64,000 nucleotides of DNA, taken from contig JAWKWA010000001.1 in assembly GCA_041397765.1 (NCBI GenBank), positions 124,001-188,000 of the forward strand. Reading direction: 5' to 3'. How positions within the stretch are numbered: position 1 is the first letter of the stretch; each line of letters opens with the position of its first letter. The stretch comes from JAWKWA01 sp041397765. GTDB lineage: Bacteria; Pseudomonadota; Alphaproteobacteria; Rhizobiales; Hyphomicrobiaceae. The notes under the pieces are model-generated. The model did not search any database. It saw only the letters and a program-made list of their open reading frames with translations, and had not been told where the DNA came from. This document shows, one piece after another, positions 44,649 to 52,626 of the stretch. The position numbers were made by a program, and so were the translations under genes.

Positions 44649-46205
44649 TCAGTGGAAGTAGGTGGGGCCGCGGATGTTGTCGTGCGCAATGGCCGCGCCC
44701 GCGGTGTCGGCGTGGCTATCGCGATCGTCGCGCCGGAGGCGCGACTGATCGGAGTTGGTCTTCAGGATCGAGACGACCGAGCGGTAGGAGCGTGCGCCAA
44801 TGGCGAGTGCATGCGCGCAGGCGGCCTCGAAGCGCTCGCGGGCGTAGCCCTTGGCGAGCCGGATGATGCCGATCGATGCTCGAAAGCCCTGCTCGGGATG
44901 CCGCTTCTCAGCGATGATGATCTCGACCAGCGCCGACGTGCTCGGGCCGATCTCGGCGGCGCGGCGCTGGATGCGCTCCGGCGTCCACTCGGCGTAACGC
45001 CGGTGGCTCGAGGGCATGTGCTCGTCGATCGTGGTGTGCTTGCGGTTCGACGACGATCGCATGTGCGCGGCGATACGCACGCCCTTGTGGAACACCTCGA
45101 CCGTGCGCGCCGTGATCCGCGCCCACAGCTTCTCTCTGATGAGCGCGTGCGGCACCGAGTAGAAGTGCTTCTCGACCTCGACGTGATAGTCGAAGCCCGC
45201 CTTCACCTCTTTCCACGCGGCGAACTCGAACGGCTCTGCTGGCAGCGGCTTCAAGGCTGCGCGCTCAACATCGTTGAAGAGCGCGCTGCGGCTGGCGCCG
45301 AGATAGCGCGAGACCTTGTCATTGAGCGCCTTCACGCAGTCGGCGATCGCCTCGTTCAGCTCGGCGAGCGAGAAAAGCTTCCTGTTCCGGAGCTTGGCGA
45401 TGATCCAGCGCGTGGCGAGCAGCACGCCGGCTTCGACCTTCGCCTTGTCGCGCGGCTTGTTGGGGCGCGCAGGAAGAACCGCGGTGCCATAGTGGCTCGC
45501 CATCTCCTCGTAGGAGCGGTTCACCGCCGGCTCGTAGAAGCATGCCTTGGTGATGCCGGACTTCAGGTTGTCCGACACCGTCATCCCCGGCACGCCGCCA
45601 AAGTAGGCGAAGGCGCGGGTGTGCGAGCCGATCCAGTCGGGCAGCGTCTGCGTGCGCGTCGCCTCTGCGTAGGTGTAGCTCGAGGCGCCGAGCACGGCGA
45701 CGAAGAGCTGGCAGGCGTGGACCTCGCCGGTTGCGGCGTCGAAGATGTCGATCGTGGTGCCCGCGTAGTCGACGAACACACGCTCGCCCGCGACGTGCGC
45801 CTGGCGCATCGTCGGCGCGAGCTTGCCCTCCCACGCGCGATAGAGCTCACAGAACCGCGAGTAGCCGTAGCTGTTGGGGTGGGCTGCGCGGTGCTCTTCC
45901 CAGAGCAGTTGGAGCGTGACGCCCGGCCGCTTCAGCTCGGCGAAAAGCGTCGGCCAGTGCGGCAGCGGCCGCTTGCCCTTGGGCACATTGGCTGGCGCCG
46001 GGAACAACAGCGCCTCGAGCGCCTCGTCGGTCAGCTCGTCGGGCAACGGCCACGCGACGCCGGCGCGCCGCGCACGAGCCAGATAATCGACGACGGTGCT
46101 CTGGCCGATGCCGAGGCTGGCGCCGATCTGACGGCCCGGCAGACCGGCCGCCTTCAGACGCAGCAGCTCGCGTAGCTTGCGCATGGGTAATCTCGCTCCG
46201 GGCAT
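44649..46205 (-). CDS. istA: IS21-family transposase IstA
   Basis: A 518-residue transposase with an N-terminal helix-turn-helix (MRKLRELLRLKAAGLPGRQIGASLGIGQSTVVDYLARAR) and an rve/DDE core (VFVDYAGTTIDIFD as first Asp; FAYFGGVPGMTVSDNLKSGI as second). A C-terminal Mu-type beta-barrel region follows. The start may be the ATG eight codons into the frame. It appears intact. Confidence 0.92.
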   Translation of the reverse strand: MPGARLPMRKLRELLRLKAAGLPGRQIGASLGIGQSTVVDYLARARRAGVAWPLPDELTDEALEALLFPAPANVPKGKRPLPHWPTLFAELKRPGVTLQLLWEEHRAAHPNSYGYSRFCELYRAWEGKLAPTMRQAHVAGERVFVDYAGTTIDIFDAATGEVHACQLFVAVLGASSYTYAEATRTQTLPDWIGSHTRAFAYFGGVPGMTVSDNLKSGITKACFYEPAVNRSYEEMASHYGTAVLPARPNKPRDKAKVEAGVLLATRWIIAKLRNRKLFSLAELNEAIADCVKALNDKVSRYLGASRSALFNDVERAALKPLPAEPFEFAAWKEVKAGFDYHVEVEKHFYSVPHALIREKLWARITARTVEVFHKGVRIAAHMRSSSNRKHTTIDEHMPSSHRRYAEWTPERIQRRAAEIGPSTSALVEIIIAEKRHPEQGFRASIGIIRLAKGYARERFEAACAHALAIGARSYRSVVSILKTNSDQSRLRRDDRDSHADTAGAAIAHDNIRGPTYFH

Positions 46206-46406
46206 GCCGTGCTCCCTGATGAAAAGGAGCCGAGGCCATGCCGATTCGCTCGATCACCAACGGGCGCCGTCACGCCCATCCACGCTATCCACACCCCTGC
46301 CGACGCTGATCGGGATCACCTGGAACGGCTGATCGGGTTCGTTCGGAACCCTTGATCGGACGGCCCTGGAATGCCTGATCGGGATCAATCGGAATGACTG
46401 ATCGGG

Positions 46407-48206
46407 ATGGCCCGGTGCGGGCAGCCAAGGAGAGCTGGCGCTACAGCTACGACGGCTTTGGCCATCTCCTCCTCGCCGACAATCTCGGCGACGACGCGCT
46501 CGCCCAGTCGTTCACTTTCACGCGCGGCGGCAATCTCACCCTCAACAGCCGCGTCGGCACCTACATCTACGGCGCCGCCGGCAGTCCGCGGCCCCATGCC
46601 GTACGACGCATCGAGGCGGCCGACGGCACGGTCCTCAAGGCGTTCACCTACGATGCCAACGGCAACATGCTGTCGGACGGCACGCGCAGCTTCGGATGCT
46701 CTCGGCGCTGCCGATTGACGTTGCGCCGGGCGGCGCAACGATCGGAGCGCGGACGGCGCCGACCGGCCGGTGCTGGTCTCGGGCGCGCAATATGCCTATG
46801 GACCGCGCGCTCAAGTAGCGAAGCGGTAGCGCAGACGAGCATACCGAGCGGCTGAGGAAGGTCGGCACCGACCTCGTCGAGACGCTCTATCTGGGCGGCG
46901 ACATCGAACGGAAGGCCGGCGTCGGGACGAAATATGTCCACCAGGACGCGGCGCACTCAAGTAGCGAAGCGGTAGTGCAAGTATAGGCTGCGCGTCGGCG
47001 CCGGCGCCGGTGCTGGCTCCGTCACCACCTGGATGCATCGCGACCACCTGAAGACCATCCGCCTCCTGACGGATGCCGCGGGCGCCGCCATCGACCGCTC
47101 GAACTACGGCCCCTATGGCGAGCCGATCCCCGGCCTTGCCCAATCCAAGGGCTATATCGGCGAGAAATACGATCCCGAGACGGGCTTGCAGTACCTCCAC
47201 GCCCGGTACTACGATCCGGTGCTTGCCCGCTTCATCACGCCCGACGACTGGAACCCCGAGCTCGAGGGCGTGGGCACCAACCGCTACGCCTATGCCGGGA
47301 ACGATCCCATCAACGGGAGTGATCCGAACGGGCACAATGGGGGCCTCGGCATCGCCCTAGGCTTCGCATTCGGGTTTGCTGTTGATGTAGCGGTGCAGCA
47401 TTATTATGAAGGGAAGACATGGAGTGAAGTAAGTTTGACTAGAGCCAGCCTATGGGGAGCAGTTGGAGCTGTGACCACTGGGTGGGGAGCTGTACTCGGT
47501 GTGGACTAGCCGCTGCCGGAGCCTCATTGGCCTCGAATGCGGCTGGCCCTCTCGGCAAGGTCATCGCAAAAACGGTTGCCAAGGCACCGAGAGCAGCAGC
47601 GGCGGGGCGCCCTAAAGGGATGTCTATGGCAGGTTCAGTCGTTCTCTGGTCCCTGCAACAGCTTCGCCGCCGAGACGACCGTCGTCACCTTTCCGGTCTG
47701 GATACCCATCAAGCAGGTCACGCCGGTATGCTCGTCCTGGCGCGCAGCGAGGCGACGGGCGCGTTCGCCTGGAAGGAGGTGCTGCAACAGTATGTCGGAC
47801 ATGATCCCCAGTCGGTGACGATCCGCGTCATGGCTGGGTGGATCGGCGAGCGAGACGGTCGTCGCGACGAACGGCCATCCGTTCTTCGTTCGCGGCCGTG
47901 GCTGCGATTTAAGTACTGGCTCGCGGCCGGTGACGAGATCGTCACGGCCATCTGGGCGCCGAGCCCCGAGGCGGAGCTCGCGAGCGCGTCGCGCGCGATA
48001 GCGCTTCCCGACCTTCCCGGCGCCGGGGCCTTCCTCCATCGGATCGGCACGTCCGCGCATCTCCCCGATCTGGCCGAACTCCCGACCGACGAGGGTGTCG
48101 CGGCCGTCATGAAAGACCTCCTCCTCCGCCACCCCCTTCACCGCCTACAACCTCGAAGTCGCCGATCACCATACCTTCGTTGGCGACAGCGCCCTGTGGG
48201 TGCATA
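46407..48206 (+). pseudogene. RHS/YD-repeat polymorphic toxin fragment with HINT domain
   Basis: A 5'-truncated and frameshifted RHS gene; the IS21 element abuts its start. YD-type repeats (SWRYSYDGFGHLLLADN, TYDANGNMLSDGTRSF) lead to an RHS-core end at 47033-47340 (GYIGEKYDPETGLQYLHARYYDPVLARFITPDDWNP ... NRYAYAGNDPINGSDPNGH). A pretoxin segment and a degraded HINT autoprotease follow: CNSFAAETTVV at 47650 and onward, ending TAYNLEVADHHTFVGDSALWVHN near 48200. Normally RHS shells deliver the C-terminal toxin that HINT releases. At least three frame changes make this copy inactive. Confidence 0.8.
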
Positions 48207-48230
48207 ATTGTCCATTGCTGCCGCTGAGCT

Positions 48231-48560
48231 ATGGACATGCAAAGGAAGACGTCCTCTGAGGCAGGGACGAACCCCAAGTCCAGGACCATGCGGACCATGG
48301 CGGCTCGCGAAGACAGGCTGACAGGTCAGGTATCCGTTGGGTCGTCCAATGGCTTCGACAAGGGACAACGTGCAAGGATAGGCGAGTTGGTGCAACGCCT
48401 GCACCGACAAGAGGGTCGTGAAAAACCGAAGGGGACGCGGCCTCATGCTGAGGACAACGCAATGGACGCGAACTTCGATCATACGGGAAGGTTGGGAGTG
48501 ACGGAGGGAATGTGCAGTCGATGTGAGAAATATGGCACTGATGATGTCTCAACGCCTTGA
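48231..48560 (+). pseudogene. Deaminase-like toxin tip of the RHS fragment
   Basis: A 109-residue frame directly after the HINT end, shifted by one base relative to it. It contains PHAEDNAMD and, 20 residues later, GMCSRCEKYG. The HAE plus CxxC pair is the zinc and proton-shuttle signature of the nucleic-acid/nucleotide deaminase fold used by many RHS toxins. The upstream RTMAAREDRLTGQVSVG segment looks like the fold's first strands. The specific deaminase family is not certain. Confidence 0.6.
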
Positions 48561-48931
48561 TACCTGCTCATGAGTTCGAGTGCGCGAATGCCAAAGCAGC
48601 GACCGATAGATCGGGACGATCTGAGGCTGAAAAGGATATCAGAATTCATCCGCCGAAGGAGTAGCGCTCGTATCATTGTGTGCAGGCGTCAGGAATTCGC
48701 AATTCTTGTCGCGTTACTATGCCGATCTGCAATCGGGCGACGCGGAAGATTTGCTGAATTTCTGACGATCGTGGTACGTGGTCAGCGCGCTGATGTGGCG
48801 CCTTAACGCAGCGAGATTTTCACAATTTCTTGATAGTACTTTTCCTCCTATCCGACCATTTGCAGGTTGTATATTGAGACACGTGCGCCGGTAGAACTAA
48901 CACTTGTTTTCGTGAATCATTAAGATATTTG
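48561..48931. other. AT-richer stretch after the deaminase tip
   Basis: About 370 bp with clearly lower GC than the chromosome, especially after 48800. I find no gene with both a start site and recognisable similarity. The position behind a toxin tip is where an immunity gene or its remains would lie. Confidence 0.4.
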
Positions 48932-49066
48932 ATGGATCGAGAATCTGCGCGAGCGGTCACGTCTCCAGAATGTTCTTTAATTTATGCGGTAGACTTCCGC
49001 ATCACGATGGCGGAAGTATTTATTAGAACTGGTTACATAGATTTAGATACAGTACTGAGCAGATGA
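48932..49066 (+). CDS. Small ORF, possible immunity remnant 1
   Basis: A 44-residue frame (MDRESARAVTSPECSLIYAV and onward, ending DLDTVLSR) of low GC. Its TGA overlaps the ATG of the next small frame (ATGA), a sign of translational coupling. No family is recognised and no good ribosome-binding site is seen. It could be the front part of a broken immunity gene. Confidence 0.35.
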   Translation: MDRESARAVTSPECSLIYAVDFRITMAEVFIRTGYIDLDTVLSR

Positions 49067-49251
49067 AAATTGAAAACGAATTGCTTAAAGGAGGTCGAAT
49101 TTTTAGTGAGTTACATCGCCAAGAAGAGGACGAGGATTTTAGGTATTTATGGAAATGTTTCCAGTCTATGGCGGATCTGATCGCTCGCGCCAATCGAAAC
49201 GTGCTAGATGTCGGGTTCCTGTGGGATGAAGAGGCACCCCTGCTTCAATAA
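49063..49251 (+). CDS. Small ORF, possible immunity remnant 2
   Basis: A 62-residue acidic protein (MKIENELLKGGRIFSELHRQEEDEDF and onward). Acidic small proteins directly behind a toxin tip are often its immunity protein. Low GC and the 4-bp overlap with the preceding frame support real coding. The family is unknown, and it may be truncated because RHS sequence resumes soon after. Confidence 0.4.
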   Translation: MKIENELLKGGRIFSELHRQEEDEDFRYLWKCFQSMADLIARANRNVLDVGFLWDEEAPLLQ

Positions 49252-49279
49252 CTTAGGATGTAATGACAGCCATGTTAAG

Positions 49280-49640
49280 CATTGCGCCTCTCCGATCTTG
49301 AGAGGTCAGGCGTCCTCGGCCTTGGCGTTAAGCCCATGGCAACAACTCGTCGGGGCCGCCGGTTCGCCCTCGATCTCGCCTCTACCAGCACGACGCGACC
49401 GGGCGCACTCAAGGGGGTCGACGAGGCCAGCGACGCCAAGAGAGCTGGCGCTACAGCTACGACGGCTTTGGCCACCTCCTCCTCGCCGACACCTCGGCGA
49501 CGACGCGCTCGACCAGTCGTTCACCTATTTCGCGCGGGCGGCAATCTCACCTTCACCAAAGCCGCGTCGGCACCTACATCTACGGCGCGGCCGAGGCCGA
49601 GACCAGTAAAGGCAAGAACGTGACGCCAACTGTACACCAC
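49280..49640 (+). pseudogene. RHS repeat fragment, second copy
   Basis: From 49438 the sequence repeats 46428-46600 almost exactly (GAGCTGGCGCTACAGCTACG and onward), then diverges through small deletions and frame changes. The preceding 150 bp contain further RHS-like coding (GALKGVDEASDAK). No intact protein can be read. Confidence 0.75.
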
Positions 49641-49756
49641 GAATTCCCATAGGAGTGTTGATTGTGAGAAAACTCAGTGAAATATGGTGTGCTCGAAAGT
49701 GGAATTCCGCGTTATGCCGTCATCACCGGAATATGCAGATGGAATGATAGGGAGGA

Positions 49757-50014
49757 ATGTCTACGGTTCTCGCCTTGGCAGGCAACCAGGATGATTTCGT
49801 CGATATGGTCGTTCAAGATCTGGCCACGATGCACTATGCTGCAATAGACCTCGACGGTATGCTGACACTCGATGCCGATGGCTGGGAGATCGACAAGAAA
49901 ATGAAGTCCATGATTTCGCATCTTGATGAAGGTTGCACGATATTGTGGTATCTGTTTGACTTGTGGAGTCGCGGGATCGACCTAGTAGCGCAAAAGATCA
50001 TACCGAGCGGCTGA
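49757..50014 (+). CDS. Small acidic ORF between RHS fragments
   Basis: An 85-residue frame (MSTVLALAGNQDDFVDMVVQ and onward) of lower GC than the RHS shells. The last dozen residues (DLVAQKIIPSG) already lie in RHS-repeat sequence that matches 46825-46860, so the original C-terminus is lost or replaced. It may be the remains of an immunity gene of a previous tip. Confidence 0.4.
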   Translation: MSTVLALAGNQDDFVDMVVQDLATMHYAAIDLDGMLTLDADGWEIDKKMKSMISHLDEGCTILWYLFDLWSRGIDLVAQKIIPSG

Positions 50015-51016
50015 GGAAGGTCGGCACCGACCTTGTCGAGACGCCCTATCTGGGCGGCGACATCTTGGCGCGCGCAATTTCGCTACATGAGCGCCCGTGA
50101 GCGGAAGGCCGGCGTCTGGACGAATATGTCCACCAGGGACGCCAAACGCGTCGGCGCCGGGGCGGTGCTGGCTCCGGTCACCACCTGGATGAACTCTTCT
50201 TGCGGGCGCGGCCGCCCGCCACTCCGCGCCTGGCGCGGGCTTGCAGGTCCTCCATGCCCGGTACTACGATCCGGTGCTTGCTTGGCTGATCACGCCTGAC
50301 GACTGGAACCCGGAGTCGAGGGGTGGGCACCAACCGCTACGCCTATGCCTGGAACGATCCCATCAACGGGTCCGATCCGATCGGGCATAGTGAAGAAGCG
50401 TCACCACGGGATCGCTTTGCCGCAACAGCCGGTGCCGTTGCCGCACCCGCAGCTGGTATTGCAGTCGCCGGTATCGTGGTCGGAGCCGTCATTGCCGATC
50501 AAGCCATTGATTTTGCGGACGACCAGAGTTTCAATCAAACTGGTCCCATATCCGGACTGATTTTCAGCAAAGAGGGAGAGGACGAACCAACTGCAACGCC
50601 AGGAATCGGACACAACTCCGGCGACACCGAGCGTGGACTACGATCACGCAGAGCGGGGACCAAAAGACCCGAACGGAGATCGCGTCGCCGCGCTGCCGCC
50701 AACCGATGGCAAGAAATCTGGCAGAAAGTTGGATGTACCGGATCGATGCGAGCCGTATCAAGTCTGAACCGACCAAGAGAGGCAATGCTCCGATCGGCGA
50801 AGATGGTCATACTTTGGAATTGCATCCTGAGGAGTCAGACGCTGAACGGTGGTTTGCGAGATGACAAGAACCGAGCACCGGCTTGATCGTAATTTCTCAA
50901 AAAATCACTCAAATACCGGCGCAAAAATCCCAGATAGATAGACGGGCATTTGCGAGGAGAAGAAGGGAGCACTGGTCTAAAGATTTCGATGCAGGCCGTT
51001 TCACAAAAAATAGTCG
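49985..51016 (+). pseudogene. RHS-core fragment with HNH-nuclease-like tip
   Basis: RHS shell sequence similar to 46830-47330 (GTNRYAYAWNDPINGSDPIGH) leads to a different C-terminus. Across three frames one can read RGNAPIGEDGHTLELH, then MTRTEHRLDRNFSKNH (50861-50908), then SQIDRRAFARRRREHW and DFDAGRFTKN. This is the order of elements in LHH/HNH-type nuclease toxins (GxAPIGxDGxxxxLHH ... RxxHWxxR). Several single-base lesions disrupt it. Confidence 0.65.
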
Positions 51017-51019
51017 ACA

Positions 51020-51172
51020 ATGGCAGAAATAGAGCGCAACAAATCTATAGAGTTTATCGCAATGGCAAACAATTCCATGTCAAACAATGAAAATGCGAAA
51101 TTATTATTGGAATTTTCAAATGGAACTGAAAATTGTCATGTAGTTTTCGAAGAAGAAAATAATTGCGTTTAA
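51020..51172 (+). CDS. Small AT-rich ORF after the HNH tip
   Basis: A 50-residue frame (MAEIERNKSIEFIAMANNSM and onward) with an acidic C-terminus (VVFEEENNCV). GC content here is far below the surrounding chromosome. It starts at the end of the nuclease tip, where an immunity gene is expected. It may be the N-terminal piece of a gene continued in another frame at 51203. Confidence 0.4.
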   Translation: MAEIERNKSIEFIAMANNSMSNNENAKLLLEFSNGTENCHVVFEEENNCV

Positions 51173-51202
51173 GTGCATACTATACGGTAAATAAACACAT
51201 AG

Positions 51203-51496
51203 TTGGAGATATTTGGTTGTACAATTGCAATAAAGAATACAAGAAAAAACGCATGGACGAATGCCATCAAAGAACCGCCTTGTTCGAATCCCGCCGAATA
51301 TTGCAGCATAGAAGTCATGAACGAAATGGATCAAGATCGATTTTATTGTGTATTTGCGAATGTCAATGGTGTTGAAATTGCGATATTGTATTATGATAGC
51401 ATTACCATTGGCATCGTGGGCCCTGGCATGAAGCCTGGTTATTCGATATTTGCATCCCAGGAGAGTCCTATTGCGAAGCCGTTTTACCTTTTTTGA
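51203..51496 (+). CDS. AT-rich ORF, possible immunity protein fragment
   Basis: A 97-residue frame; the part from about residue 34 (SIEVMNEMDQDRFYCVFANV and onward, with VEIAILYYDS and GIVGPGMKPGYS) looks like a small beta-rich protein. The first residues may be non-coding. It ends 10 bp before the truncated IS630 element, which may have removed downstream sequence. No family recognised. Confidence 0.4.
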   Translation: MEIFGCTIAIKNTRKNAWTNAIKEPPCSNPAEYCSIEVMNEMDQDRFYCVFANVNGVEIAILYYDSITIGIVGPGMKPGYSIFASQESPIAKPFYLF

Positions 51497-51506
51497 AGGC
51501 AACAAT

Positions 51507-52422
51507 TGATCTATAAATCGGCCGTCGATGGCGGATTGTCCTGCCGGCAGGCGGCCGAACGCTTCGGGGTGAGCGCGGCGAGCGCGGTCCGCTGGGTTCA
51601 GCGACGCCGCAAGCAGGGCACGGCCGAGGCCAGCCCCCAGGGCGGCGACCGGCGTTCGGCCCGGATCGAGGCGCATGGCGATGACATCCTGGCGATCATC
51701 GCGCAAACGCCCGACATCACGCTGGCCGAACTGCAGGATGAACTCGCCGGAGATGGCAGACGGTTCGGCATCGGCACCCTGTGGCGGTTCCTCGATCGTC
51801 GCCGCATCACGCTCAAAAAAAGTCGGCGCACGCCGCCGAGCAGGAGCGTGCCGACGTCCTGACGCGGCGCCGGGCCTGGTTCGCCGCCCAGCCCGATCTC
51901 GATCCCGAGCGCCTGGTCTTCATCGACGAGACCTGGGCGTCCACCAACATGGCGCGCCTGCGCGGACGTGCGCCACGCGGTGAGCGCTTGCGCGTCGGAA
52001 TTCCGCACGGGCACTGGAAGACGACGACGTTCGTGGCCGGCCTGCGTCTCACCGGCATGACGGCGCCGATGGTGCTCGACGGCCCGATCGATCGCATCTC
52101 GTTCGAAGCCTATGTGGAGAAGATGCTGGTTCCCGAACTCAAGCCCGGCGACATCGTCGTGATGGACAACCTGTCGAGCCACAAGGGTCCGGCGGTGCGT
52201 GCGCTGATCGAGGCAGCGGGCGCAAGTCTCGACTACCTGCCGCCCTATTCGCCCGACTTCAATCCGATCGAGAACGCCTTCGCCAAGCTCAAGGCCCATC
52301 TGCGCAAGTGCGCCGAGCGCACCATCGATGGCCTCTGCCACGCGATCGGCCAGTTCATTCCTGCCATCACACCAGACGAGTGCGCCAACTACTTCGCAGC
52401 GGCGGGTTATGATGCAATATGA
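51507..52422 (+). pseudogene. IS630-family transposase, truncated, two frames
   Basis: The first frame (to 51862) has the helix-turn-helix SAVDGGLSCRQAAERFGVSAASAVRWVQRRRK. The second (51781-52422) has the DDE core: VFIDETWAS, VVMDNLSSHKG and SPDFNPIENAFAKLK. They join through a -1 shift at a run of seven A residues near 51816, the usual way IS630-type orfA and orfB are fused. The loss of the N-terminus, not the shift, makes this copy a likely pseudogene. Confidence 0.85.
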
Positions 52423-52435
52423 TCGGAAAACGCTC
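51507..52435 (+). mobile_element. IS630-family element, left end missing
   Basis: The right end (CGGAAAACGCTC at 52424-52435) is identical, inverted, to the remnant at 43449-43460. On the left no matching terminal repeat is found, and the transposase lacks its first 15-20 residues, so the element is truncated. The flanking TA expected for IS630 is absent on the right. Confidence 0.8.
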
Positions 52436-52626
52436 TGGATGAGCGCAGGCGCGTCTATCGCAACTGCGTCACCGGCTGTGACTTCGGCAGACGGATGCTG
52501 ATCTGCCCTGCCGGTGGGAGCATTCGCCACAATGGTGGAGGCGTCGGCCCAGGTCAGCGGTGACGGCTCCGGCAGGACGAGCAAGGCCTGCCGGGTCTCT
52601 CGATGCGCGCCGCGTCTCGGCTGCCG

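Larger units (their letters stand above)
43498..46400 (-). mobile_element. IS21-family insertion sequence
   Basis: Contains istA and istB in the usual order on the minus strand. Both ends carry several copies of a CATTCCG/CGTTCC...GATCAG-type unit (left 43500-43575, right about 46300-46400), the multiple transposase-binding repeats typical of IS21. Boundaries are estimates to within about 10 bp. The element separates the IS630 remnant from the RHS fragments. Confidence 0.8.

Noticed and set aside
48570..48806. 78-codon frame after the deaminase tip as an immunity gene
   Set aside because: Arg-rich composition, no ribosome-binding site and no continuity with the AT-rich coding downstream; more likely chance.
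51470..51510. AGCCGTTTTACC as the left terminal repeat of the IS630 element
   Set aside because: Only about 8 matching bases with the right end, and these bases fit the end of the preceding small ORF; the element is better seen as truncated.
41050..52435. Search for a second attachment site matching the tRNA-Arg 3' end
   Set aside because: No repeat of the T-arm/acceptor segment was found by eye in the accessory region or to the end of the window.
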